Notes: a model not told the origin generated them from the sequence alone. DNA of 64,000 bases from Pedobacter heparinus DSM 2366 (GCF_000023825.1 NC_013061.1:4836001-4900000); one strand, 5' to 3'. Shown: positions 10,701 to 19,961, numbered from the stretch's first letter. Translations and numbers: made by a program.

Positions 10701-11918
10701 TGCTCTTCCCCTTTTTAAAGCATACACGGAATTGTTATCAAGTCCGTTAGCCGTACTCAATCCTTCCTTTAATTGCTGAACAGCAAAACTTCCATTAAAA
10801 TCCTTTAAAATTACGATTCCCTTCCCCTTGGTACCTACCCATAAATTGCCATCTGTTGCCGCAAAAGCACGGACAGGCTTATTCAGGTCAGCAAAATTAG
10901 TCCAGTTCACAAGACCAAAATGATTCACTTTAGGATAAATTTTGATCAGCCCGTTCCCATCAGTCCCTACCCATAATACGCTGTCCTTTGCCGGCTCAAG
11001 GGTGGTAACCCTGGTATTGGCCAACTGCTTAACCTCTTCCTGCATAAATGAAGAGGATTCAAAATCATCATTATAAACACCAATCCCCTGTCCATCAAAG
11101 GCCACTATATAGTGAGAATGGTAATAAATGACCGATTTTACCGCAGCGATATTCTTTATTTTTTTAGGCTGGAACCCGTTGTCAACCGTCCATAGGTTAT
11201 TATCGGTATCTGTAAAAAGCATGCGTTGATTTGCAGTAAAAAAGTTATTAACCTGGGAAGGCAATTTGATTATCCGGTACGGACTTAGTCCAGCCGCAGT
11301 TACCTTACAAGCCAGTAATGTCCCATCATTTTTAAGGAACCACATCAGCCCCCCCCTTCCGCTTTCCATCTTTAACGCTTTCACCTTCAGCCCCGGAAAG
11401 GGAATCTGCTTAAACTGGTTACTTTGAAAGTCAAAACGGCTTAAACCATAGGTTTTACTGTAACAAAATACAATCCCTTCTTCTGTTACCGCCAGTTCAT
11501 ATTCCTTTTCAGCAATACTTCTTTTTGTAGCCTGGTTATAAAAATACCTGTAAAATTTTCCACTAGGTTTCTCAAAACGCGTAATCCCACCAATTGTACT
11601 GATCCAGATATTACCAGCTCTGTCTTCTTTAATATCCTGTATCACATTGTTGCCAATACTCCTCCCCTGATTTTCGCTATTGTAGTTAAAAACCCTGAAG
11701 TCTGTACCATCATACATATTTAGCCCGTCCCAGGTGCCTACCCACAACAATTGGTCTTTATCCTGAAAAACAATATTTACGGCACTGTTCGACAAACCAT
11801 TGCGGTTATCATATTGCTGGAAATAAAACTCCACCGGATCACCGCCCGTAATTGCAGAAGAGAATTTCGAAAAACAAATTAAAACAACCGAGAAATAAAA
11901 TTTAAAAAGGCCCTTCAT
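7794..11918 (-). CDS. hybrid two-component system sensor/response regulator (HTCS), AraC output
   Basis: 1374 residues, the full HTCS architecture in one chain. There is a signal peptide (1-23), then a long periplasmic sensor of ligand-type propeller repeats (LWVGTWDGLNMYD, IWISTIGGITRF and similar) to about 700, and a Y_Y_Y domain (about 715-785). A membrane helix follows (about 788-811), then a HisKA domain with phospho-accepting His851 (NIAHEIQTP) and a HATPase with N-box LFNLLSNAFKH near 966. The receiver has Asp1166 (ISDVMMPD), and an AraC-type helix-turn-helix covers about 1270-1360. HTCS proteins sense a glycan breakdown product in the periplasm and activate the neighbouring locus. Oddity: the G1 box of the ATPase reads NSGCT instead of DxGxG. 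It lies directly upstream of the locus it should control. Confidence 0.96.
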   Translation of the reverse strand: MKGLFKFYFSVVLICFSKFSSAITGGDPVEFYFQQYDNRNGLSNSAVNIVFQDKDQLLWVGTWDGLNMYDGTDFRVFNYNSENQGRSIGNNVIQDIKEDRAGNIWISTIGGITRFEKPSGKFYRYFYNQATKRSIAEKEYELAVTEEGIVFCYSKTYGLSRFDFQSNQFKQIPFPGLKVKALKMESGRGGLMWFLKNDGTLLACKVTAAGLSPYRIIKLPSQVNNFFTANQRMLFTDTDNNLWTVDNGFQPKKIKNIAAVKSVIYYHSHYIVAFDGQGIGVYNDDFESSSFMQEEVKQLANTRVTTLEPAKDSVLWVGTDGNGLIKIYPKVNHFGLVNWTNFADLNKPVRAFAATDGNLWVGTKGKGIVILKDFNGSFAVQQLKEGLSTANGLDNNSVYALKRGRAPYIYIGTDGQGLGIYDLRAKKVIRWQELAGTAELPAFGSVYAILEDRDSSLWLGTSGNGLIHLKLTRNTSGMLSVSDFKQYLSGKQNGPANDIIYALSNGDDERLWIACRYGGLSVLDKRTGRFKTFKAFSYPNSLSNNDVLSLYKDSRKRLWIGTSYGLNMLSEEESVKDSPVFKKFTMNDGLPNNTIHAIEAANSGNIWVSTNKGLARLNPVDGAIASFRESDGLQSNEFSDGAVWKSASGKLYFGGIYGFNYFIPENITGNKLQPNLLVSGIQLGGKNLDENRLQVLNTVQAEIPEYTVPRKSNFFQLSLKPMSFLNEAKNEFAYKLDGLDKNWNYSGGVGNIVYNNVPPGNYTMRVRWSNGEGVWTDGVGVFKLQVEQYFWLSYPALFTYFIIVVASGYAFHLYRKNKLQMKYQLQMEHLLRQKDEAVHQQRLNFFTNIAHEIQTPLTMIMGSVEHYLRSKKSELLKNKENNYFISIVHQHTARLTYLVQQLLEFRKAEAGYLKRNDDYVDISKMLESLSELFVPASRKNSQQYLRTIQSGIAGFIDKDKFEKILFNLLSNAFKHSGPQETVVFKAGYHQEAELLEVSVSNSGCTLKQEHLEQIFNKFYVSNEQQTEKFSTGIGLAFTKELVTLMDADIKVSLQEGWIDFMVKVQLPTSEGKDAKVITSAPSSLYLSLVQEYEQPELVSAEEENKNSLIDELQAGKPSILLVEDEPELRYLIRNVLKEQYVVYEAGTGVEALAFLYKTLPDLIISDVMMPDMNGLELCRTVKQTPAMAQIPFVILSARGSEDNKAEGYELGADAYIPKPFQINYLLVRIRKLLDDQARMESLIKDQHITNQFMDADIAETDKKFLEGLLKVIENNLNEPELNAATLENALSISKMQLYRRLKSLAGMTPAEFIKRIRLKHAADMLIASQYTVSEIFYRTGFNNKSYFFREFKKIYRCAPNEYRQQQYAENTPSL

Positions 11919-12052
11919 CGATAATTAAATGAAATTGCAGGATTTCTGCATACAATATACGAAAAAAGCGTAAAAATGGGGTCCGTAGCTAAAGGATACT
12001 ATACGGAAAAACCGGTACAGTATCAAAAAGGCATGAACTTAATATTATGCAA

Positions 12053-12084
12053 ATAGCCCCTGGCTAAAGGAAGGCCAGGGGCTA
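12053..12084 (-). terminator. hairpin terminator after the TlpA-like gene
   Basis: A perfect 12-bp stem, ATAGCCCCTGGC (12053-12064) against GCCAGGGGCTAT (12073-12084), has an 8-base loop. Read on the minus strand it lies 27 bases after the stop of the thioredoxin gene and is followed by TTGCATAAT, only a short U tract. It closes the second SusC/SusD operon. Confidence 0.7.
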
Positions 12085-12110
12085 TTAAAGTAATCACTAA
12101 AACTGCATCT

Positions 12111-14021
12111 TTATTTCCCTTCCAGCAAAACCTCAATCTGCGCTGTCAGCTTATGTTCCAGCTCTGCACCTTCAAAACCAATGGTCCTGAACTGCATCTT
12201 TCCCTGCTGGTCAATAACCGCAATAGTAGGGATCAATGTAAAACCAACCTTCTCACCTATATCAGGATCATTGTTAAAATATAGTGGAAAAGTATACTGC
12301 GGATTTTTCGCCTCCCAGCCAAGCGCATCTTTAATGGTGTTTCGCGCACCGCTGTTTATCACCATAAACATCACATTAGGATGGTGCTTATACTGCTCAT
12401 AAACTTTTTGCAGATAAGGCATTTCCTGCATACAGGGCACACACCAGGTAGCCCAGAAATCCAGGACCACTATCTTACCCTGCATCATTGCTTTGGTTAC
12501 CGCATTCCCTTTAAGGTCTGTCAGACCAGAAAGCTCAGGCCCGGGTTTGTTCATCAGCTGCTTTTTTAAAGCTGCTTTTAACCGGGTCATTTTTAAGGCT
12601 TCCAGGTTTTTAACTTTCGCATTAAATTCAGTTTCCGAAGTATTAAACTTCAAAAAATTCTTTTTCGCAGCTGCGATAGCTACCGTGTCTGAGGGATCTT
12701 TTAACAAAACATGCCACAACACATCAAAGGCCTTTTTTGGATCAGCAGCCTGTTCATAAACGAGCGCAACATTCATTAAGCTCTCTTTGTTAGCACCTGC
12801 AGCTTCCGCTTTAGCCGCATAATTTAAGGCTTCAGCCCGGTTTCCCAGATATGATTTATTCAGGGCAATGATAGAATACAAGCCTGATCTTGCTTCAGCA
12901 ACTGTTCTGCTACGCGTACTATCGGCTACAAAAGGCAAAATATGACCATATTCGGGGAAGTACCTGATCACACCGATCGGCCACCGATCGGCAATTTTCA
13001 AAGCAGCTTCTGCATAAGTTATCGCTGTATCAGGCGCGAGTTTCGCTTTTGTTAATTCTCCTGCTATAGTTTTCAGGGTCAACGGGGTATAGGGATTTGC
13101 AGCCCCCAGACTCCGGCGCGCATGGTAGACAGCTTTTGCGGCATCTCCCGCAGCGGTATAATGTTCAAACAGCATGCGATGGATGTCTGTTGAGTTTTCA
13201 CCGCTTTCATTTCCCGTTTTCAACAGGGCTTCCAGCTGTGCAATCTTTTTTACAGTATCCTTTTCTTTACCAATGGCGGTTATCAGGTAATCTTTAGCCA
13301 GATCTGATTTGGGAAAACGCTTAGAAACAACCTTACGGATAGAATCAAGCCTCGAATTTTCACCAATGATCAGGTAACCCATCGTTACCTTGTTCAGGTT
13401 CCCGCCAAAGGTTGGGTTCTTTTCAAACTGGGCCGCAATGATCTTCCTGGCCTCAATCCGGTGTTCCAGCTTCTCGGCAGGCGTCTTCGCCATAGCCATT
13501 AGCACACTTTGCTCGCGCACCTTTGCTTCATAATTATCCGGATAATTGGCCAGCTCCTTTCTCAGCAATTCCAGTTGCAGCGCATGGATCCCAGGGGATT
13601 TGGGCATTTGTGCCCCAAGGCTATACGATTCATGTAAAAAGCCATCCCTTACCCTTTTATCATCTTTATACACAGCAACCGAATAATGCCGGTCAGCCGC
13701 AGGCTTATCTATAAGCTCTCCGCTCTGCAGATAAAAGGTAGCAAAAGTGGCATAGCGCTGTAGCACAAATGAAACTACCCAGTCGTTCCCCTGTCTGGTC
13801 ATAGGCAGCTTCCAGGGTAGTTCATAAAAGGTAGAATACGTGAAGTTAATGATCACCTCAGTAGCATCTTTTCCAATGGCTGCACCGGCAGCGCCCGGAT
13901 GATAAGTAATGGTTACCTTTTCACCTCTCTGAGGTTTTTCAGGAGTAATTTGTACCACCTGGGCCTGTACCTGCAATAAAGCAAGTACAAGCAGGCAGCA
14001 CGCTAACGCATGTTTAAACAT
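12111..14021 (-). CDS. TlpA-like thioredoxin-domain protein, secreted
   Basis: 636 residues. A signal peptide ends near residue 20 (QVQAQ), then comes a beta-sandwich-like N-terminal part and a long helical, repeat-rich middle (about 150-470) resembling TPR-type hairpins. The C-terminal thioredoxin fold (about 490-636) carries WCVPC, with Cys527 and Cys530. TlpA/ResA-type proteins reduce or exchange disulfides outside the cytoplasm. The gene follows SusD by 11 bases and ends the operon. Such redoxin proteins often accompany sigma/anti-sigma-controlled SusC/SusD pairs in Sphingobacteriaceae. Their partner is unknown; processing of a protein or peptide substrate is possible but speculative. Confidence 0.85.
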   Translation of the reverse strand: MFKHALACCLLVLALLQVQAQVVQITPEKPQRGEKVTITYHPGAAGAAIGKDATEVIINFTYSTFYELPWKLPMTRQGNDWVVSFVLQRYATFATFYLQSGELIDKPAADRHYSVAVYKDDKRVRDGFLHESYSLGAQMPKSPGIHALQLELLRKELANYPDNYEAKVREQSVLMAMAKTPAEKLEHRIEARKIIAAQFEKNPTFGGNLNKVTMGYLIIGENSRLDSIRKVVSKRFPKSDLAKDYLITAIGKEKDTVKKIAQLEALLKTGNESGENSTDIHRMLFEHYTAAGDAAKAVYHARRSLGAANPYTPLTLKTIAGELTKAKLAPDTAITYAEAALKIADRWPIGVIRYFPEYGHILPFVADSTRSRTVAEARSGLYSIIALNKSYLGNRAEALNYAAKAEAAGANKESLMNVALVYEQAADPKKAFDVLWHVLLKDPSDTVAIAAAKKNFLKFNTSETEFNAKVKNLEALKMTRLKAALKKQLMNKPGPELSGLTDLKGNAVTKAMMQGKIVVLDFWATWCVPCMQEMPYLQKVYEQYKHHPNVMFMVINSGARNTIKDALGWEAKNPQYTFPLYFNNDPDIGEKVGFTLIPTIAVIDQQGKMQFRTIGFEGAELEHKLTAQIEVLLEGK

Positions 14022-14032
14022 AGGGATGTGAA

Positions 14033-15475
14033 TTAGTTGTAGCCAGGGTTTGGAGTTAAATTAGGATTGGTCTTCCGGGCATCAGAAGGGATGGGCATCA
14101 AGATGGCTGTTGATTTCCATGAAGGTTTGGTAAGTGGTAAAACGTCATCTGCACGTGTTTTAGTAGCATCACCACTTACACTTTTCCATCTTTTCAGGTC
14201 AAACCAGCGATGCCCCCACTCTGTAAACAATTCTACCCTGCGCTCTTGTTCAACCCGCAACATACCTGCAGGTATGGATGCAATTGAAGGCAATGGGGTA
14301 CTAAATCCTGCACGGCTACGGATCACATCAAGATCTTGTTTACCTAAGTCTAGTTTATTCAGTTGTATCCTTGCTTCAGCACGGATCAGATAGGCCTCAG
14401 CATACCGTAAAACCATAGAATACTCTGTTATCGGGCCCGGGTTAGTCCTTATTTTATATTTATAAGGATAGGTATGGGTTAAAGGAGGTGTCGCCGTAGT
14501 GGTATAGCTACCTGTCCAGTTTGTCCTGCGCAGATCTCCTGGTTCAAATGCATCAACAAGGCCACCAGCACCTTTTGTTAAACGGTAGTACGCTACAGGG
14601 GCAGTAATACTGGCAGGTGTCATGGTAAAACCTTCCCAGGTATTTCTGCTTCCGCCATTGTTCACCACCTGTAGTTGCCATATTGCTTCTGGGCTGTTTG
14701 CTAAAAAGGTTTTATTCATGTTAGCTCCCTGTAGCAACTGGTAATTAGGGTTACTGATGACTTCTGCTGCTTCTATCTCCGCCTGTACGTTATTCCCTGT
14801 ATACAAGTAGGCACGCGCAAGCAACAAGGTGGCAGCCCCTTTTGTAGGACGTGTCCTTTCTCCTGTGGATGGATAATTGATAGCTAATAGATTTTTTGCA
14901 TCGATAAGATCCGCAATAATAGACTTATAAACCTCTGCAGCAGGTGTTCTAGATAAATTGGTATTTTTCTGAACGTCCGTATCCAAAATCAACGGAACAT
15001 CCCCAAAAGTATTTACAAGATAAAAATGGAAAAATGCACGCATAAACTTGGCTTCGCCCAGTAATTGATTTTTAACTTGAGGACTTAAAGTTTGAGAAGC
15101 GGTTACACCCTCAATAACAGCATTGGCCCTGTAATTATAAGCGTAAGGCTCAGACCACAGTTGCCCTACAAAACGATTGGTAGACAACACATTATTGTTT
15201 TTGAATTCCTCAAATTCCGCTGTTGATGTCAGGGCATAAGTAAACTCATCTGAGCCCATCCCTCCCATAAACATTGTCAATAAATTAGCATAGAAATAAT
15301 TATAAGAATTCATATCTGAATAAATGCCCACCATTGCTGATGTCGCAGTTTTATCATTCACAAACAGACTTTCAGAAGAAAGTTCTGTTCTCGGTGGATC
15401 TATGTCCACAAATTTTTTGCAGGATACACTCAGACTAAGCAAAGCAACCAAGGGGATATATATAATAGCTTTCAT
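14033..15475 (-). CDS. SusD/RagB family outer-membrane lipoprotein
   Basis: 480 residues. The lipoprotein signal has acyl-Cys19 (LSVSCKK). SusD hallmarks are LLGEAKFMRAFFHFYLVNTF in the TPR half and RVEQERRVELFTEWGHRWFD near the C-terminus, ending NPNLTPNPGYN. It should form the surface lid of the SusC transporter encoded 20 bases upstream. The ligand is unknown: no glycoside hydrolase is linked to this pair, so the substrate may not be a polysaccharide. Confidence 0.95.
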   Translation of the reverse strand: MKAIIYIPLVALLSLSVSCKKFVDIDPPRTELSSESLFVNDKTATSAMVGIYSDMNSYNYFYANLLTMFMGGMGSDEFTYALTSTAEFEEFKNNNVLSTNRFVGQLWSEPYAYNYRANAVIEGVTASQTLSPQVKNQLLGEAKFMRAFFHFYLVNTFGDVPLILDTDVQKNTNLSRTPAAEVYKSIIADLIDAKNLLAINYPSTGERTRPTKGAATLLLARAYLYTGNNVQAEIEAAEVISNPNYQLLQGANMNKTFLANSPEAIWQLQVVNNGGSRNTWEGFTMTPASITAPVAYYRLTKGAGGLVDAFEPGDLRRTNWTGSYTTTATPPLTHTYPYKYKIRTNPGPITEYSMVLRYAEAYLIRAEARIQLNKLDLGKQDLDVIRSRAGFSTPLPSIASIPAGMLRVEQERRVELFTEWGHRWFDLKRWKSVSGDATKTRADDVLPLTKPSWKSTAILMPIPSDARKTNPNLTPNPGYN

Positions 15476-15494
15476 TATTTTAAGAATTAAGAAG

Positions 15495-18400
15495 TTAAAA
15501 AGATAGTTGTAGCCCAGCTGTATAAATACTCAAAGGAGGCATAGCCAACCCTTTAGTCTCGGGGTCAAAACCATCATAATTAGTTATGGTAAACAAATTC
15601 TGTCCCTGAGCAAATACCGTCAGGTTACCAACATGAAGGCGTTTTGCAAGTGAACCCAGGCTATAACGCAAAGCCACATTTTTTAACCGGATAAAGGAAG
15701 CGTCCTTCCAATTGGCACTCGATAATCTCCACTGACTATAGGAAACATAAGCATCACCACTTGCACTCGCCGTTGCCTTTGGAATATCGGTTTGCCTGTT
15801 GTCCGGGGTCCATCTGTCAAGTGCGCTGACATCTTTATTCACCATAAAACCATAAGGCACAGATAAATAACCATAATTTAATGACGGGCCTTCCTGTTTT
15901 ACAAACTGGAAAAAGAAATCAAGACTCCAGTTCTTATAACTAAACTTATTCATAATCCCACCATAAAATTTAGGTGTGGTTGTACCCAGAAAGGTAAAAT
16001 CGCTTATATCATCAATGTCCTGGTCATTATTTAGGTCTTTAATTTTAGCCAGTCCTGTTTGAGGATCAATTCCGTCAAAAATATATCCTGTAGTCACATC
16101 AATAGGCTGACCTATAAAGTATCTGCTGGCCAGAGCGGTATTTTCTAATCCTGGATACTTTAAAAGCTTATTTTTTGCTATAGTAAGATTAAAGGAAGTA
16201 TTCCATTTAAAGTTCTTTTCATTGACATTTACGGTATTTAATTCCAATTCAAAACCTTTATTTTCCAGCTCTGCCGGAAGATTGGCTACATAGTCCTCAA
16301 AACCAGATTGTGGTGATAAAGGATAACTGATCAGCATATTTCCAGATTTGTTGCGGTAGTAGCTGGCAGTCATTAAAATCCTGTCTTTCAGGAATCCAAG
16401 CTCAAGTCCTACTTCAAATTTATGGTTTACTTCCCACTGGTATGTCGGAATTGAAAAACGGCTTGGGCTTAGCGTTGGGCTTCCTGCATAAGGAAAACTT
16501 GATGCCCCCCAGCCATCATAATATTCATAATCACCGATCTGGTCATTACCAACTGTTCCATAACTGCCCCTCAATTTACCATAACTTAAAAAACCCAGGT
16601 TATCTTTAATGAATGATTCATTTGCAAACAACCAGGCCACACCTATAGCCCCAAAGTTCCCGAACCTTCTATCAGGTCCAAAACGGGAAGATCCATCACG
16701 TCTGAAAGTTCCATTTACAATATACTTTTCATCCAGATTGTAGGTGGCACGTCCAAATATAGAGGTATACTTATAGTCGGTATAATTATAATTCCTCGAT
16801 TCTAACTTAACAGCAACATTAGGGTTTTTTAACTGTTCGTCACTCGGGTAGCCAGATCCCAGAAGGTTCAATCCTTCGTTAATGCTGGATTGAAAGGTAC
16901 CCCCCAATAATAAATTTAAAGTCCCTTTTCCTATTTTACGGACATAGTCCAGCTGTGGCTCTACAATATAAGAGTTCAATTCACTATTCCCATAATAGGC
17001 CTCACTTTCGGTGTAATTTAAGGGGTTAGAAGAAATCTCAGGAACAGTCTGTGTCTGTTTTAAGGTCATACGGTTATAACCTAAACTTACCTGAGCACTT
17101 AAACCATTAAAAATGTTATATTTTGCCAGAACATTTCCAAAAAGGTTATTGGTTTGCGACTCATAATCCCTTTCAAAAAGAGCCATTGGATTTTGTGTAT
17201 TCCCTACCCAGTAATATTTACCATCAGGTCCATATACTGGAAAGTTTGGCGAAAGATTATAATATTGCGTGAGATCCGTAATAAAAGATTTGTTCAGGTC
17301 TGCCGTATATTTTAATGAAGTGCTGAGGTTAAACTTATTATCTGCCGACTTGTGGTTCATACTCAGGTTAACCGCACCGCGCTGATAGTTTTGATCACCA
17401 GGTGTAACATTACCTTCACGACGGTAGGTACCACTCACCAGGAAATTAGTCAGATCCGATCCTCCTGACAAAGAAAGTTGAGCTTCTGTAAATTTTGAAG
17501 TCCCACCCATTAACGTTTTCTGCCAATCGTTGTCAAGATTCTGATCCCACTTTTTAAGGTCGGGTATGCTTTCATCTGTTACAGCTATTCCATCATTTGC
17601 AATAGCTTCTTTACGTAAAGCAAGATATTGCTGGGTATTCAGCATTTCAATTTTATGATTTACAAAAGCAGCGCCGCTATACACTTTGGCATCAACGGCA
17701 GTTTTCCCACTCTTACCTTTTTTGGTACTGATCAAAATCACTCCATTTGCGCCCCTTGATCCATATATTGCGGTAGCATCTGCATCTTTTAAAATATCTA
17801 TTCGTTCTATATCAGCAGGATTAATACTGTTTAACGGACTATTATTGCCATTTGCTCCCCTAAACTGATCTATTGGTTCGGAGATAAATGGAATTCCATC
17901 TACAATATATAAAGGACTGTTACCAGCAAGGATAGAATTGGTACCTCTTAAACGTACATTATAACTTGAGCCCGGATAACCAGTCGTTCCTGTAATATCC
18001 AAACCAGCAACCCGGCCCTGCAGGGCTGCAAGCGGATCGGAAACAGGCTGACTAGCGATATCTTTAGCTGTAATTGATGATACAGAACCTGTATTCAATC
18101 TTTTGGTGGTCGTTCCATAACCTATCACAACGACATCATCCAGCGTGCCTACATCGGGCTTTAAAGAAACATTCGTAGCGCGGCCGTTTTTAACCGTTGC
18201 CTCTGTAGTCACATAACCTAGATAACTGAATACAAGGATGGCATTTTCATCAGGTACCTGTATAACATATCTACCTGCATTACTTGTAGTAACCCCCTTA
18301 TTTGTACCCTTGATCTTTACCGATACGCCCGGCAAGGGAAGCTTGTACTCATCGGTTACCAAACCGTTGATATAAATGTCCTGTCTAGCGGCACTTGATG

Positions 18401-18812
18401 CAACTGCCACTTCCTTAAAAATAATAATGCTGTTGTTTAGCTGCTTATAATTTAATCCTGTACCTTTTAACAGCTCATCCAGTGTGCTCTTCACAGAACG
18501 GGTCTCTCCGCTGATATTTAAATTTTTAAAGGTCGCAATCAGCTCATTCCGATACGCAAACCTGAAATCTGTTTGCTTTTCTATCTGTGAAAAAGCGCTG
18601 CGAAGTGTCCCCTTGTTCATCCCGACAGAGACTTTTACGTCGGCAAGGGTTTGGGCAGATCCGGTGGAGGCGGTCAGGCTGCCGACTGCAAATAAAAGGA
18701 TCATCAATAGGACCGCGTTCACTTTCATAAAAAATTTTAATTTTTTAATATTAAACGGTGAATAAAATGCCGGAACACACCGGCTTGCAAAACGAGTAGA
18801 ATTGTAATACAT
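15495..18812 (-). CDS. SusC/RagA TonB-dependent transporter with N-terminal STN signalling domain
   Basis: 1105 residues from Met at 18812. The open frame extends to 18860, but that start would lie inside a strong hairpin (18857-18884), and the shorter start gives the usual long Sphingobacteriaceae signal region (hydrophobic core VNAVLLMILLFAVGSL, cleavage near SAQ). An STN (secretin/TonB N-terminal) domain follows (about 55-125), then a carboxypeptidase-regulatory-like domain (about 145-225), a TonB-box-like DDVVVIGYGTTTKR, a plug with ILKDADATAIYGSRGANGV, and the barrel. STN domains touch FecR to report substrate capture. The fecI/fecR-like pair directly upstream and the SusD downstream complete a trans-envelope signalling and uptake unit. 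Confidence 0.94.
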   Translation of the reverse strand: MYYNSTRFASRCVPAFYSPFNIKKLKFFMKVNAVLLMILLFAVGSLTASTGSAQTLADVKVSVGMNKGTLRSAFSQIEKQTDFRFAYRNELIATFKNLNISGETRSVKSTLDELLKGTGLNYKQLNNSIIIFKEVAVASSAARQDIYINGLVTDEYKLPLPGVSVKIKGTNKGVTTSNAGRYVIQVPDENAILVFSYLGYVTTEATVKNGRATNVSLKPDVGTLDDVVVIGYGTTTKRLNTGSVSSITAKDIASQPVSDPLAALQGRVAGLDITGTTGYPGSSYNVRLRGTNSILAGNSPLYIVDGIPFISEPIDQFRGANGNNSPLNSINPADIERIDILKDADATAIYGSRGANGVILISTKKGKSGKTAVDAKVYSGAAFVNHKIEMLNTQQYLALRKEAIANDGIAVTDESIPDLKKWDQNLDNDWQKTLMGGTSKFTEAQLSLSGGSDLTNFLVSGTYRREGNVTPGDQNYQRGAVNLSMNHKSADNKFNLSTSLKYTADLNKSFITDLTQYYNLSPNFPVYGPDGKYYWVGNTQNPMALFERDYESQTNNLFGNVLAKYNIFNGLSAQVSLGYNRMTLKQTQTVPEISSNPLNYTESEAYYGNSELNSYIVEPQLDYVRKIGKGTLNLLLGGTFQSSINEGLNLLGSGYPSDEQLKNPNVAVKLESRNYNYTDYKYTSIFGRATYNLDEKYIVNGTFRRDGSSRFGPDRRFGNFGAIGVAWLFANESFIKDNLGFLSYGKLRGSYGTVGNDQIGDYEYYDGWGASSFPYAGSPTLSPSRFSIPTYQWEVNHKFEVGLELGFLKDRILMTASYYRNKSGNMLISYPLSPQSGFEDYVANLPAELENKGFELELNTVNVNEKNFKWNTSFNLTIAKNKLLKYPGLENTALASRYFIGQPIDVTTGYIFDGIDPQTGLAKIKDLNNDQDIDDISDFTFLGTTTPKFYGGIMNKFSYKNWSLDFFFQFVKQEGPSLNYGYLSVPYGFMVNKDVSALDRWTPDNRQTDIPKATASASGDAYVSYSQWRLSSANWKDASFIRLKNVALRYSLGSLAKRLHVGNLTVFAQGQNLFTITNYDGFDPETKGLAMPPLSIYTAGLQLSF

Positions 18813-18856
18813 TGCGTTGGTTTTAGTTTGAACTGATACATGAATTGAGACCATCC

Positions 18857-18884
18857 GCAAGCTCCGGTTGCACCCGGAGTTTGC
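18857..18884 (-). promoter_or_regulatory. strong hairpin in the leader between fecR-like gene and susC
   Basis: GCAAGCTCCGG (18857-18867) pairs with CCGGAGTTTGC (18874-18884) across a 6-base loop, an 11-bp stem with one G-U. Read on the minus strand it lies 45 bases before the SusC start and 76 bases after the fecR-like stop. It has no U tract, so it may be an mRNA processing or attenuation structure rather than a simple terminator. Confidence 0.55.
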
Positions 18885-18959
18885 TTCTTTTGATCTGAGC
18901 GTGGAATATTAAGGAGAAGCTTTATTGTTCATTTTTATTTGTTTAGGTTTTTTATTATG

Positions 18960-19961
18960 TTAACATCCTGGCCCCTCAATCGTCACTATATTATTTTCTA
19001 ATGTAAGTCTAGCCCCGGTAATGTCCGCCACTACATTCAGTACCTGGTTAATATCGTTCCTGTTTAAAAAAGCAGCAGTAAACCTGCAGGTTTTTACCTT
19101 TTCATTATTAAAGCGAACCTTCACCCCATATCGTTCTGTGATCATCTGCGCAGCTTCCATCAACGTAATGTCGTCCATGATCAGGTCCTGTTTCTTCCAT
19201 TCCAGCACCACCTCAGCGTTCACTTTTGCTTTTACAGGTTCTGGCAACCTTGCACTCCAGGCCAGCTGCTGGTCGGGCGTCAGTATGGCCAGTGTCCTAT
19301 CTTCATCCTCCACTTTTACCTTTCCGCGGGTCACCGTTACGGTAACAGCCTTACTGGCCTGATAGGCACTAATGTTAAAAGCAGTACCCAATACTGTAGT
19401 TTTAATTTTACCGGTATGGATCACAAAGGGATGTTTCGCATCATGTTTAATGTCAAAATAAGCTTCCCCGATCAAACGTACCTCACGCAATGCTTTGCCT
19501 TCAAATGAATCGGCATACTCCAGATAACTGTCATAGTTCAACTGTACCGAACTGCCATCAGGTAATTTGATCCATTTGTGTGTCGTGTCTTTCCGGGCTT
19601 GTACCGATGAACTTTTAGCTTCCATGGCATGCGGTACACGCATCTCCGAACGCATTAACCATAAGCCAACGCCTGCAATCAATATAATTGATGCAGCAGC
19701 AGTCAGCCATCCCCATAGTTTTTGCCGGGACGGTACGCTTGTGCCAATCGAATAGTTGATCCTTTTAAAAAGCTCCCTTTCATTAATCACCAAATCTGCA
19801 TGCTCGGAATTTGCAAATTCCTGTTCAGTTTCTTCCAGTGCTGTACGCCATTCCAGTTCATGGCCACCGTTTTTAACCAATTCTTCGACCTGTTTGATCT
19901 CAGCCGGACTACAGCGGTTTAAAATGAAGTTTACAAATAATTGTTTGATGGGATTTTCCAA
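18960..19961 (-). CDS. FecR family anti-sigma factor
   Basis: 333 residues. The cytoplasmic N-terminal part (1-80) should bind the sigma factor; one membrane helix lies at about 83-103 (WLTAAASIILIAGVGLWLM). It is followed by the periplasmic FecR domain (IKLPDGSSVQLNYDSYLEY, GEAYFDI, VLGTAFNI) and a C-terminal DUF4974/STN-like domain (about 255-333). It holds the ECF sigma factor inactive until the STN domain of SusC signals substrate binding. The start codon appears to be TTG (19961-19959), preceded by AGGTAAG; no in-frame ATG gives the conserved N-terminus. Confidence 0.93.
   Translation of the reverse strand: MENPIKQLFVNFILNRCSPAEIKQVEELVKNGGHELEWRTALEETEQEFANSEHADLVINERELFKRINYSIGTSVPSRQKLWGWLTAAASIILIAGVGLWLMRSEMRVPHAMEAKSSSVQARKDTTHKWIKLPDGSSVQLNYDSYLEYADSFEGKALREVRLIGEAYFDIKHDAKHPFVIHTGKIKTTVLGTAFNISAYQASKAVTVTVTRGKVKVEDEDRTLAILTPDQQLAWSARLPEPVKAKVNAEVVLEWKKQDLIMDDITLMEAAQMITERYGVKVRFNNEKVKTCRFTAAFLNRNDINQVLNVVADITGARLTLENNIVTIEGPGC

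Noticed and set aside
18813..18860. Upstream start for the STN-type SusC
   Set aside because: The start would lie inside the hairpin at 18857-18884, and the shorter form matches the family's signal region.
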